Assembly: GCA_025594325.1 (NCBI GenBank)
Contig: JANHCV010000017.1
Coordinates: 1-64,000 of the forward strand
Direction of reading: 5' to 3'
Source: Blastocladiella emersonii ATCC 22665
Taxonomy: Eukaryota; Blastocladiomycota; Blastocladiomycetes; Blastocladiales; Blastocladiaceae
DNA length: 64,000 nt
This document shows, piece by piece, positions 1 to 9,833 of this stretch. Made by a program: the position numbers and the translations under genes. Numbering within the stretch: position 1 is the first letter of the stretch; the number at the start of each line of letters is the position of its first letter. The notes beneath the pieces are model-generated. The model did not search any database. It saw only the letters and a list, made by a program, of their open reading frames with translations, and was not told the DNA's origin.

Positions 1-290
1 ATGCTGGTTGGTGCACTGCAAGTTCCAGGGCCAGATTGGACTGGAGCAGGGCAAGCTGCTGGCGCGCAACAACAACGGGTTGGTACTGTGTTGGCACCAC
101 GTTGGACCATGCGCAACACCGCTCTGCTCCTGGCCGACCCTAAGCGAGGCTCATTGGGTGCCGCGTTGGTGGCGCTTGCTGGCAAAGAGAGCGGGGGAGG
201 GAATTGCACCAGTTGCTCAGGCCGGCCGGTCATCTGGTTGACAACGAGCGGGTTGACATTGAGGGCAATGCGGCCACACGTGGTAAGCTC
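1..290 (-). pseudogene. Decayed copy of the 5' part of the HMCES (SRAP) gene
   Basis: Read on the minus strand, this stretch aligns nearly end to end with the start of the intact HMCES gene at 35132, covering exon 1, the intron (its CTTAG acceptor is kept) and the start of exon 2. The start codon is ACG instead of ATG, although the following Cys-Gly-Arg codons remain. Most substitutions are C to T or G to A at CpG sites of the intact gene, as expected from deamination of methylated cytosine. There are also small indels. The copy runs off the left edge of the window and its homology stops just before the Helentron-like element at 301. It is almost certainly non-functional. Whether it arose by segmental duplication or by transposon-mediated capture cannot be told here. 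Confidence 0.8.
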
Positions 291-300
291 CTGAGCTTCA

Positions 301-475
301 TCAAGGGCTAAAGCCCTCTTTTTTAGACCGCGTTGCGGCCGGATAGGGTGCAGACGCTCACGTGAGCATGTCGCCCTCTCGTCATGTGAATGTCCTCAAA
401 ACGCGTGACAGACGCGTCGTTTGTCATCTGACCGCTGTGGCGCAACGCGTCCTGTCTGCACACGTGACGTGCTTT
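301..475 (+). repeat. Helentron 5' terminal region, copy A
   Basis: About 170 bp are repeated with few differences at 4950-5122. They include the palindrome GAGGGCTAAAGCCCTC or its near copy, a T-run followed by AGACCGCG, a CACGTG box and the segment CTGTGGCGCAACGCG. The last 15-mer also occurs in the Copia LTRs, an odd sharing between unrelated element types. Confidence 0.8.
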
Positions 476-661
476 GGCCCAACCCGCGGATGCGTGGGGT
501 TTGGCTGGTTGCGCAACGCGCGTTGCTCAACGCGCGGTGCGCTTTGCACCAATTTGCGTGGGAAGATCAGATCGTGGGAAAGTGAAAAGTGTATCTTTGA
601 GCGAAAGGAAACAAGAGTCTGCGCGAGGGGAATGAACAAAGTTGGGGCGGGAAAGAGTGTA

Positions 662-1531
662 TCAGGCTGACGAGGACAGGCGGCTGCTGCGGCGCTGCTT
701 GGGCTGCGCCTCGTGCTCGTTGTTGACAACGCACTCATTGTGCTCGTTGTTGACAACGCACTCCTTGTGCTCCTCCTTGGCGGCTGCGGCGGCGGTTGCC
801 GCCGTGCGCTTCGTCGCGTTGGCGGTAGACTTTGGGACACCAGCTTGGTTGTCACTGATGGCAGCGGGCGTGCACGCTGTGATCGCTGCGGTTGTCGGAG
901 CCGCAGCTGCAGCCACGTCGTCCATGTTGCACCCGACCGACACGGAGTTTGAGTCCAGCACCCCCACAACGATCTTGGTGATGCTGCCAATTGCGATAAA
1001 CGGGTGCGTCCAAATGGGGTCCGCGCAGCTTGGGAAGCCGCCGTACTTCTTGGTGCTGGTGTTCTTGCCGCCAGCGATCTTGGTGTTGGCGGGCGAGTTG
1101 ATGGCGGGCGACATGACAGCGGGCGGCTGGATCGCGTGCTCCTGCGTCACGGGCGCCGCGGCGGGCGAGACGACGGCGGCTGAGATGTCGATGGGCTGCT
1201 GGATTGGGAGCTGCTGCGCCGCGGGTTCCGCGGTAATTGAGGCGGCGACCTGCTGCACACCATGACCAGCGGCGCCCAATGCGACGCCGTTTGCCGCGGC
1301 GCGGGCGGCCTGGTGCGCGGCGAGGTTGTTGACAAAGTTCTTGAGGCCGTTGCGCATGCACTCGTGGTACACCTCCGTGGCCTCATTGAGCTTGGCCCGC
1401 ATGCCCTTCATTGTGCGTGGTACGCCTGCCAAGGTGAAGGCCTTGTCGCTGGGGAAGCCCAGGTCGTCGTCGGATTCCAACAAGTCCGACGCGTTCACGT
1501 TGCAGAGAAACCGCGGCCGCAGCAGTGCCAT
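662..1531 (-). CDS. Unidentified ORF carried by Helentron element A
   Basis: An open frame of 289 codons runs opposite to the helicase gene, starting MALLRPRFLCNV and ending in an SRLSSSA tail. The first 95 residues look like a folded, mixed-composition domain. The middle is rich in Ala, Pro and Gln. The C-terminal third carries two copies of a roughly 9-residue ECVVNNEHN unit, encoded by a 27-30 bp tandem repeat near 714-770. I do not recognise the family. It lies where a Helitron would normally encode its Rep domain but on the other strand, so it may be captured cargo. Its start overlaps the first helicase exon by a few bases on the opposite strand. It could also be a chance ORF in GC-rich DNA. 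Confidence 0.4.
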   Translation of the reverse strand: MALLRPRFLCNVNASDLLESDDDLGFPSDKAFTLAGVPRTMKGMRAKLNEATEVYHECMRNGLKNFVNNLAAHQAARAAANGVALGAAGHGVQQVAASITAEPAAQQLPIQQPIDISAAVVSPAAAPVTQEHAIQPPAVMSPAINSPANTKIAGGKNTSTKKYGGFPSCADPIWTHPFIAIGSITKIVVGVLDSNSVSVGCNMDDVAAAAAPTTAAITACTPAAISDNQAGVPKSTANATKRTAATAAAAAKEEHKECVVNNEHNECVVNNEHEAQPKQRRSSRLSSSA

Positions 1532-4500
1532 CAGCGTCCCGCAAGCCGGACCCGTGCTTGGCGTTGTTGGGGTCAGCGGCCCCGTGTACTTGGGCTCCTG
1601 CGGCTGGGCTGTCCAACATCCACAACGTGCGCGTCATTCAGATGACCAAGCTGCTCCGCGTCAACCAGGAGCACCTCTACCACCACCTCGCCAGCTGCAC
1701 GAAATGTCACAGCAAGGACAGGGGCGGCGGCAGGAACGTGTGCCGCTACGGGTTCCCGCGCAATTTCGTGCTCATGTCGCACATTGCGAGTTTCGAAGCT
1801 GGGTACGTAACTCGAAAGTACATGCGGCCATGAACACCAACTAACGGTTTCCTCACTTAGTGCTCCTCCCGCGTTGGCTGCCAACATGGACGTCAACGGT
1901 GCTCCGCCAACGGGCAACGGTGCACCACCTTCACAACGCCCTGCGACGTCCACGACGCCGCCGGGAACGTTTGTGCCGAGTCGTAACGTCGCGAGTTGGT
2001 GGCTCAACTCATATTGCCGCGTCTGGCGAGAAATCTTTCATTCAAACATGGACACACGGTTCCTCACGTCTTTCGGCACGTCCATCGTCGCGTTCTACGC
2101 GACCAAGTACTCGACCAGGGCGCGCGACATTATCGAGAATCACGCCGCCATCATCGCCGCGTACAAGGCGCGGCACCTGCGCTTTGACGCCGAGCCCGAC
2201 GCCTTCTCGCGCGGGCACAAGAAGCTCCTCTTGCTCGCGTACCACATGTCGGCGAACTGCATGGAGGTCCCCGAGACCATGGCCGCCCTGTTCCTGCACA
2301 CGTCGGCCGCGGGCATCTTCTCGCACAAGTTTGCGCCGCTGCTGCTCTACCAGGGCATCAAGTGGGTCAAGCTCGCAGGCGTCGCTGCCGGCGAGGCGAC
2401 CAACGAGGACGTGGAGTGCATCGTGTCCATGATCGGTATTGTTCCCGCAGTGCCATCTGGAGCCTCGACAAACACATCTCAGCATGGTATCGACCCGGAA
2501 ATGGCCGTCGACGTGCCCGAACCAGAACTTGGACCAGCCGTCGACGTTTGGCGCAGCGCCTTCACGACCACGCCAACGGATCCTGACGCGCGCGCGCGGT
2601 TCCTCGTCACCAAGGCCGCGGACTCGATCAGCAACTTTGCCTACGACAAACGCGGCGACGAGTGGAGCGACGAGAAGCAGCGCACTGTGCACACGCCCGC
2701 GTACGCGAGCCTCGCGCAGGTCTCGCTCAAGTTCAACCTCAACGAAGAGCAGCACCGCGCGTTCGTGCTATTCCTCATGCCGCTCATCGACACCTTCATC
2801 GGCGGCAGCGCGGGTATCGCAGACGCTGCGGCCTCGGCCGAGCAGAACGTGATCCTGTTGGGCCGCGATGACGTCCAACATGTCGTCGGAACCGCGGCCC
2901 TCCCGCCCATGAGCAAGGACCGGACGCCGATCATCCTCACCGGCTCGGGCGGCACGGGCAGGTCGCGCGTCGTCGATGCAATCCGATACTTTCTCGCGTC
3001 CTGGAACCGGGAAAAGTGCCTCATGGTCATGGCCATGACCGGGATCGCGGCCGCCAACATTGGCGGTACGACCATCCACGCTGCGTTCTCTTTTTCGCTA
3101 AGGCCAAAAGAAAACAGCCCGGACGTGGCCCGTTTGCGTACCGATCCTGCGGTTGCCATCGCGTGGAAAGGGCGTTTCTTCGTTGGCATTGACGAGTTCT
3201 CCATGCGCGACGCGACTTTACACGGCCGTATCGACGCGAACCTGCGCCTCCTGAGGCGGTGCGACGAACCATTCGGCGGGTGCATCGTCATGCTCGCTGG
3301 CGATCATTTACAGCTGCCTCCCGTCAATGGAACTGCCCTGTACAAGGTGCCCGCCGTGCTCAACGACGCGCTGGACTCGTTCTACCTGTCCATGACGTCA
3401 AATCAATTGACGGTCCCCGAGCACGTGGATTGAGGCCAGGTCGCGTACTGGCGCACTACACGCGCTGTTCGTCTCGTGAAGAGCAACCGATTTGTTGACG
3501 ATCCACCATGGTGCAACGAAATGGACGCACTCCGCCTTGTCAAGGCGTTGGACACGCTGTGCGACATGATCAACTCGCGTACGACCACTCAGCTTCAGCA
3601 GCAGGTCGACAAAAACGGCAACAACGTCCTCAAAGAGATCCCCAAGCAGCCCGGACTCACAGTTATCGCGCCCGACAACCACACGCGCCACGCCTTCAAC
3701 CTGCTCTACACGCGGCTCGCAGCAGCAAACCCGAACCGCATCGTGTTCCAGTTCAAGGGCAACATCACGCGCCCGCGTGATAGGCGCCGCACGCGTGAAC
3801 GCGTCGCTATCTGCGACAAGGACGTGTTCCGCCTTGGAGGAGAGCCAGAAACCACGACTGAACTGCCGGCCATCCTCGAGCTCTTCGTCGGAATGGAGAT
3901 GCGCGTCAAGACCAACCAGTGCGTAGCAAAGGGGTGCGCGAACGGTGCGGTTGGCGTCGTGCACCACATCGACTGGAAGCCCAAGACCACGTTTACGCGA
4001 ACCGCGTCCAACATGTACCGGCCATCCTGCGCTCCACTCAACGTGTGGATCGACCTGCCCGACGCTCCTTGTGGCCCTCGCTTCCCGGGCATGCCGGCCG
4101 CGTGGCCTGACACGGTCATCCCGCTTGCCGTGGAGAAGAAGGACCTCCTGTACATGGCGGGCGGTTCCCCGTCGCGAGAGCGGGTCGTCAGCACAACCGG
4201 GGATTCGCTCCCACTCTGTGTCAACAACACCAAGACCAACAGGAGCAAGTATTCTAATCATGTCGTCGCGCACATCGAGCAGTAATCGATGGTACCAGCC
4301 TTCGCCATGACGGTCCACGGGGTTCAAGGCGGGACCAAGAACGCCATCGCCCTGGCAGATCCCCGTCCCGCGGGCATGGAGCGTCTCATCAGCGGCGCTT
4401 CCCTGTACGTGGCGTTATCGCGGCTTCGTCGTTCAAAGTACCTGTGGGTGCTTCAGCCGATCCCAAGAGTCGTGCTCAAGTCCATGAAGCCGGATCCACT

Positions 4501-4765
4501 TGCAGTGGCTGAGGACAAGCGGCTCCAGATGCTCGACGAGCTGACCAAGACCGTTTTCAATCAAGGTACAGCCATCGCACCAGGCGACCCGCGCATCGCC
4601 AAGCTCTTCGACGACGCGATTCTCTTCTCGCGCCAGCACGCGGCTGAGAAGCTAGTCGCCAAGCGCGCGTCAGATGCTCTCGACGCAAGGTTTTGGCGAT
4701 TGGCCAACAAACGTGCTGGAGGCGAGGACGGCTTACAGAACGCCAAGAAACAGAAAACACAGTAG
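1525..4765 (+). pseudogene. Helitron-type PIF1-family helicase, interrupted by two stop codons
   Basis: The first segment (1525-1802) carries CTKCHS and VCRYGFPRNF, like the Cys-rich CRFxFPR region that follows Rep in Helitron proteins. A 58-nt intron (1803-1860, GTACGT to TTAG) joins it in frame to the helicase. Helicase motifs are Walker A GSGGTGRS (the usual Lys of GTGKS is Arg), Walker B IDEFSM, motif III AGDHLQLPPV and the late motifs MTVHGVQGGT and YVALSR. One frame runs through the whole gene but is cut by TGA at 3431-3433 and TAA at 4283-4285. The HUH nuclease part is missing. The Walker A change and the two nonsense codons say the gene is dead or at best produces truncated products. 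Confidence 0.85.
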
Positions 4766-4892
4766 AGTATTAACGTAGTGTATTCCATCATCTAATCCGT
4801 CAATAGCACGATTTCCATAGCTCGATCACCTAAATCTCCTGTGCGGGACGCACGGGACAGCACCTCCACCAGTCGTGCACCATACGTGGCGG

Positions 4893-4949
4893 GGGCTTTA
4901 GCCCTCGATTGAAAACCAAACGCGAAGCGTTTAGGTGCCTCAAGTATAA
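4893..4949 (+). other. Helentron 3' terminus, element A
   Basis: It contains the internal arm of the asymmetric terminal inverted repeat, GGGCTTTAGCCCTC (4893-4906). The hairpin AAACGC-GAA-GCGTTT follows at 4918-4932, then AGGTGCCTCAAGTATAA to the end. Related copies are at 6701-6757 and 19296-19678. Hairpins near the 3' end are the rolling-circle termination signals of Helitrons. Confidence 0.72.
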
Positions 4950-5469
4950 TTGAGGGCTAAAGCCCTCTTTTTAGACCGCGCCACGGCCGGATAGGGTGCC
5001 GACGCTCACGTGAGCATGTCGCCCTCTCGTCATGTGAGTGTCCTCAAAACGCGTGACAGACGCGTCGTTTGTCATGTGATCGCTGTGGCGCAACGCGTCC
5101 TGGCCGTGCACGTGATTGGCCTCGGCCCAACCCCCGGAACCGCGTCGCTTGACGCTGTTCCGCTCGGCCATTGCGGAACGTTTAACGCTTTGCACCGACC
5201 CTCGACCAGGCCCGCGAGACTCCGAGCACATGAAAGCGTGAGAGATGCAGAAGCGCGGTAAGCCGCTAATGGAGCCCGTGCTTGGCGTGCGTGTTGGAAA
5301 ACGGAGCCCGTGTTCGGTGCACTTCCTTAAACGACGCGGTTCACCTGGGATTCCCTAACGCAGGCTCGTTGACGTGGGCGCGAGTTCTACGGTTGCACCA
5401 AGAACGACTTGCGAGGTCCCATGAACGTGAGTTCGAGTGAGGACTGCGAGGTCGAGAGATCCGCTCTTT

Positions 5470-6500
5470 GAGTTGCGGTCCGTTACACGGACGGGTCGCT
5501 CTGTGGCTTGGGTTTGCCAGACGTTGCAGCGGGCGCAGACGTCTTCGTGAGCGGATCGCTGGAGCTCGCTGTTCGCGTGGGTGCGGGTCCGCGCAACGTG
5601 CTCGCTCGAGTGGGCCGTGCTCCGCTGGATCATCGCGGCCCGCGAGCTCCAGGTCGAGTGGGTCCGTGGCCACGCCGTGAACTTGGAGAATGAGGAGGCC
5701 GACGCGCTCGCCAACAAGGGCTGCCGCGCATCTCCCGCTGCGAATCGCCGCCGCCGTCCGCGCGGACCTCGATGCGCCCTTCAAGGCGCGCAGGCACGGC
5801 TGCGACTTCAACTCAGTCCCGCGACGCGCTCTCAGCCGCCTGCGCGACGCGCGACACGACCCGCTGCTCGCTCTGACCGCGTCCGCTGGCATCACGTCCT
5901 CCCCACATCGATGTCCCAGCCCTTGTCACTGCGCTTCGGGGCAGCACGCGCCGCATCCACCCGAGCGAGTCCCTCACCGCGAACTCGCTCCCGTGCTTCC
6001 AGCTCCGCGCGCTCGCAGGCCAGCTGCCGACCCGGCGGCTGTTTGTACCAGCTCTGGCCGCACCGCTACGAGTCCCCCAACTGCGCCGAATGCCCAAAAA
6101 CTGGCGGCAAGGTCGCCGACACTCAAGCGTACGCGTTTGAGTGCACACTCTTCGCGCGCAATCGTCTCCGCGGCACTGGACGACGTCCGCATTGTAAACG
6201 CCCTCGCGGCGGTCGACAAGGGCTAGATCGGGGGCGGGTTCCGCACCAGCGTCACCGGATCGCTCGCCGAGCGCCTTCTCAACCCAAAACACATGAAGCA
6301 CCGTGGCCGCCATCGTGGACGCACCACTCGTCGCGTGGTTCAAACAGCTTTACTGAGACGAACTCATCGATCCACGCCTCGCGCTCCTGCCGCGACGGCC
6401 ATCGCCTCGAGCGCCATGCAGGAGCTTGCTTGGCGCCCGCGCTGCAACGCGATCGCTGATGCCGCGCTGGTGGTTCATGATGGTGCCCTACCGTCACTCA
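5470..6500 (+). pseudogene. Decayed C-terminal part of a LINE ORF2 (RNase H and zinc knuckle)
   Basis: Conserved pieces appear in shifting frames. VRYTDGSLCGLGL (about 5481) matches the RNase H start. WVRGHAVNLENEEADALANKG (about 5660-5722) matches the RNase H end, where wVkGHxgnxxNexADxLA is typical. After that, CAEC-x-DTQAYAFEC near 6085-6150 resembles the C-terminal zinc knuckle of non-LTR retrotransposons. Many frameshifts and stops separate these blocks. The region from about 6050 to 6480 is repeated in diverged form at 7500-7970. The fragment lies inside Helentron B, so it was probably captured by that element or inserted into it. Confidence 0.6.
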
Positions 6501-6558
6501 ACGCGAGCGACCAGCCGCACCGCCCTCCGTTGAAGCGCGCGCACCGCAGCACTTGGTC

Positions 6559-6623
6559 GACGCGCTGTGCTGCGACGCGCTGTGCTGCGACGCGCTGTGC
6601 TGCGACGCGCTATGCTGCGACGC
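6559..6623. repeat. 15-bp tandem repeat, about four units
   Basis: The unit GACGCGCTGTGCTGC is repeated four times near the 3' end of Helentron B, the last copy with one change. Confidence 0.8.
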
Positions 6624-6757
6624 ATAAAACCCGTTCAAAGTGCTCCCAACCGTCCTTGGACGAACGCGGCCCAACAGGGCTTAAGCGGTGAACGTGGCGC
6701 GGGCTTTAGCCCTCGATTGAAAATCAGACGCGAAGCGTCTAGGTGACTCAAGTATAA

Positions 6758-6855
6758 TAATACTAGCAACTGGTCAAAGAAACAAGAGAGAGAGGGAATG
6801 CAGGGTTGCACGTGTCTGGTGGCTGTGGCGCAACGCGATCACGTGTACTTAAACT
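6758..6855 (-). repeat. Relic of the Copia LTR, internally deleted
   Basis: TAATACTAGCAACTGGTCAA and the following GAGAGAGGG-rich block match the inside of the 377-bp LTRs, then about 110 bp are missing. The match resumes as GGCTGTGGCGCAACGCG and ends at CTTAAACT, the LTR terminus. Several G to A and C to T changes indicate an older insertion. Helentron B ends directly against it, which fixes the 3' boundary of that element. Confidence 0.75.
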
Positions 6856-7419
6856 GCTTGAATCTCAACAAAACCACACAGACACTAAACGAGAGAGGAC
6901 CCTAGGGGGGCGCTCATTACATCACTTTCGGAAGAGACCTTGGGGGCTGAGCGCACGAGAACGAGTTAAGGGCGGCTTGCGCGGAGGGTTTGAGCGCGCA
7001 GCGTTCCTGACTCCACCTTCTTGACCGGAGTGACGGCCCCGTCCGCTGCAGCAAAAGCAAACTACGAGCTGACCCTACCCCGCAACAGAGCCGGCACCAC
7101 AAACCCACCGCGCGCCGGCCAAGAGCTAGAAAACCTTGGACGAGGCTCCATCAATCAGAGGGCCGGGGCGCGTGACGTGTACGGATTCTTACACCAACTG
7201 AGATGGCGCGCCTGGCTTATCTTCTGCCGGGCCCTAGGCTGTGCGCCAACCGCCAAGACCCAGGCTCTCGCCGTGTCACCTGAACCGAGTTTGGTCAAGC
7301 TTCGCCTCATATATAAAGCTTGGCCAAGCTCCATTTGCATGTAAAGAGGAATCAAAATTTAAGCAAGCACGGTCAAGCTTGAAGGAGAGGCTTCAAAGCT
7401 TGGTCAGATGGTCAAGCGT
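6856..7419. other. Intergenic/transposon-derived stretch, nothing recognised
   Basis: Short open frames only. There are several AAGCTTG-containing repeats around 7300-7405 (CAAGCTT or AAGCTTG in close succession). No gene was recognised. Confidence 0.5.
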
Positions 7420-7980
7420 ATGACCGTTTTGCGATGCGAGTCGCTCCTGAGGGTGCAGCTCTGTGCGCTCGCGGGCCGCCAGCTGCCGACCCGCGTCTAC
7501 CTGCTTCAATCCCGGCCGCACCGCTACAAGTCGCAAAACTGCGTTGAGCGAAGCAAGGTTGGCTTTGAGGCCGCCGACACTCATGCGCATGCGTTTTCAA
7601 AGCACGCCCCGCGCGCGTTCGTCCCCGCGGCGCTTGAGGATGCCGCCACACGCGTCGGCAACGCCCTCGTGGCAGTCGCCAAGACTGAGATTTGGTGGCG
7701 GCCTCCGCTCCAGCGTCGCCCGCTCGTTCGCTGAGTAGATCCTCAGTTCTAACCCCATCAAACGCACCGCGAACGCCATCATGGACGCGCCGCTCATTGC
7801 GTGGTTCAAGCGGATAGATAGCCACCTGCGCAAGCTCATTAAACCGCGCCTCACACTCCATGCGGCGATAGTCATGGCCTCGAGCACCATCCGTGAGCAC
7901 TCATGGCGCCCGCGCTGCAGCGCGATCGCCAAAGCCGCGCCAGTGACCCAAGACGCTCCCCCGCCATCACCAAACCGCGC
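7420..7980 (+). pseudogene. Second diverged LINE C-terminal remnant
   Basis: It is homologous to 6040-6480: the SRPHRYKSQNC block at about 7515 matches WPHRYESPNC of the first copy, ADTHAHAF matches ADTQAYAF, and MDAPLIAWFKRID at about 7780 matches VDAPLVAWFKQL. Frames are broken in different places in the two copies. The parent family is inferred to be a LINE from the RNase H remnant attached to the first copy. Confidence 0.5.
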
Positions 7981-7997
7981 CTGCCGAGGCCCCATGG

Positions 7998-8220
7998 ATC
8001 GAGGGTGGATCCACCTCGAGCCTTCCAGCGCTGGATCCAGCATTAATCTTGCGCTGGATCCAGATTTCGCAGATTGGATCCACAATCATGAAAGGTGGAT
8101 CCAGCCTTGACTGAGATGAGCTGGAATGAGCTTGGCAGCAGCCTGGATCGAGACGTTGATCTACTTTCTTGAAAGTGGACCCACACTTTGATCCACGCGG
8201 CCTGGATTAACTTGTTGGAA
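7998..8220. repeat. Cluster of TGGATCCA palindromes
   Basis: GGATCC occurs five times within about 100 bp (8007-8104), mostly inside TGGATCCA, with further GGATC/GATCC variants to 8200. Similar clusters occur at 11110-11419 and 19160-19205. Flanking sequences differ, so this is not a simple tandem repeat. Confidence 0.75.
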
Positions 8221-8327
8221 AGGTAGTTCTGGGCATTGATCAACGTCTAAACCCAACTCGTGCGCAAGCGAAACCAGGAGCTGATCAACGACGACCATGG
8301 TGGTGAAGGAACTCGTGCGAAAATGTA

Positions 8328-8948
8328 TCAAAAATGGTCCCAACGACCCAGAAAAGCATTTGAATAGACGTGTTTGTGCTGCGGCAGGATGAGCTCGAGT
8401 TCATCGCCAAACATCGTGTTTGCGCCGCCAGGATCGCGGCGGTCCACAAAGTCGAGCGAGTTGGCGATCTGCGGCATCATGAGCAGCGTGAGGCTCGCAG
8501 CGTCGTCGTACACGTTGAAGAGGTACTCGGTGTACCCGCCCTGGTGCGCCGACGATGGCCGGTTCCCGTTCGGCGCGACGTGAAGGAAGGCCGAGATGGC
8601 CGACAGCGGCACGATGTGGAACTCGCACGTGGTGGGTTAGGTGGGAAGGTGAGAGAACGGCTGCGGGGCGTATAGGCCCAGCGGAACGACGCGCGGCACC
8701 GACTGGTAGAGGTGGAACCGCTCGGCGAGCATGATCTCAAGTTCAAGGTTGTCCAACTCCAGGTCGGAGGGCCAGGTGCGCGGATTCCGCTTAGCGAAGC
8801 ACATCCAAGGGCAGCGGCAAACTTTAAGTACTACCTGAGCCTCACGAAAATTCACAAAGGGACAGTCTTCACGGCCGCCGCGACGACACTCTTCGCGGGG
8901 GGAGCGCGGCGGGATGGCTCGCCATCCAACTAGGCCCGCGTCGACCAA
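8328..8948 (-). pseudogene. Unidentified gene remnant with one in-frame stop
   Basis: A single minus-strand frame spans the region, broken only by TAA at 8637-8639. The upper part contains CRCPWMCFAKRNPRTWPSDL and LELEIMLAERFHLYQSVPR. The lower part contains GGYTEYLFNVYDD and ANTMFGDELELILPQ. The composition is that of a real protein rather than a GC-driven chance frame. A Cys-Pro-x-x-Cys block followed by a MLAERFHL-type helix loosely recalls N-terminal regions of Helitron proteins, but I cannot assign it with confidence. It sits among transposon debris and is probably part of a dead element. Confidence 0.45.
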
Positions 8949-9833
8949 TTTTCAACGCTCACGGCATGGCCATGCGCTTGCCGCAAGTGATTCGTGAATA
9001 ATTCATAGAGTGCAGCGTCGCGGTGCTGTCACCGGGAGGAGAGAACGCCGCTGCAACGAAGCGCCGAGCAAAACGCGTCGGAATGAGGTCACGCGTGGGC
9101 GCGCCGCTCGTTTCAGCCGCGTTCGCTTTTGCGGACTCTGCGTCGCCACGGCTCGCGCTCCCTCGCCCCACCACCAGCGGCCATGCTATCGACCCACTCG
9201 ACTCTCGCACCTCATGCTGCAACGGCGCTCGTGGGGTCCGCGGCAACGTGTTTGCGTCGATCCTGACCAAGTTCGCGATCCTGACCAAGTTCACGACATG
9301 GTACGCGGTGTGCGACTCGGCCTACTTCCCCCATTGACCGAGACTAACACGTTCGCGGCCGCCATGAATAGGGCGCCGAGTACGCCAAGTCGCGGCGACA
9401 AGGGCCGCCCCTCAACCATCGCGTCGACTCGCGCACGACGCGCTCAAGCCCGCGCGGTACGGTTCCTCTCCTTCGTGTTCTCGAGGCGATTTGCGCTGCG
9501 TGCGGGCGACGCAGACCTCGAGCTACCGAGCGGATTCGCTCGTGTCGTCCGTCAGTGCGGGTCTTGGCGACGTCGCTCGCGTGCTCGCGTTGATCGGACT
9601 CGTCGCCTGACTTTTTGCTCACTTGTCTCCGCCACGTCGCCCATAGCCTCGGTCAACGACAACAAACCTCAACTACAATCAAGCACACGCGGTCGCGGCG
9701 AGGTCTCGCTGCTCGGGTCGTTGCTGGCCTCAAGCACGCGCCTGGCTGCACGTGCGAGTCCGAGTTCGAGGTACGCGACTCGGTCAACACGCGCCCATGG
9801 ACCGAAGCTGACACGGCCGATTTGAGTAGTTCA
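8949..9833. other. Transposon-like debris without recognisable gene
   Basis: Overlapping short frames occur on both strands, none with recognisable motifs. The direct repeat GACCAAGTTCGCGATC-like (about 9265-9295) is short. No splice-consistent gene was found. Confidence 0.4.

Larger units (their letters stand above)
301..4949 (+). mobile_element. Helentron-like (Helitron2-type) element A with broken helicase gene
   Basis: The boundaries come from comparison with element B (4950-6757). Both share about 170 bp at the 5' end, beginning with the palindrome GGGCTAAAGCCC after a short variable start. Both share a 3' end made of GGGCTTTAGCCCTC, a GAA-loop hairpin and CTCAAGTATAA. The 5' inverted repeat is terminal while its partner lies about 45 bp inside the 3' end. 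This asymmetric arrangement plus a 3' hairpin is the described layout of Helentrons/Helitron2. The cargo is a PIF1-type helicase gene with stop codons and a minus-strand ORF. No HUH Rep domain was seen, so the copy looks defective. Exact termini are inferred, good to a few bases. Confidence 0.72.
4950..6757 (+). mobile_element. Helentron-like element B, non-autonomous
   Basis: It begins at the base after element A ends, with the same roughly 170-bp 5' region, and finishes with the same 3' signals: GGGCTTTAGCCCTC at 6701-6714, hairpin AGACGC-GAA-GCGTCT at 6726-6740 and CTCAAGTATAA at 6757. The base after that matches position-for-position an internal stretch of the Copia LTR, so this end is well fixed. 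Inside there is no helicase, only a decayed LINE ORF fragment and a 15-bp tandem repeat. The element is therefore non-autonomous and would need helicase and Rep supplied by another copy. The head-to-tail contact with element A suggests insertion at, or rolling-circle readthrough from, the neighbour. Confidence 0.72.

Noticed and set aside
301-4949. Canonical Helitron with TC...CTRR ends
   Set aside because: The 3' ends read CTCAAGTATAA in two copies and the inverted repeats are asymmetric, fitting Helentron/Helitron2 better.
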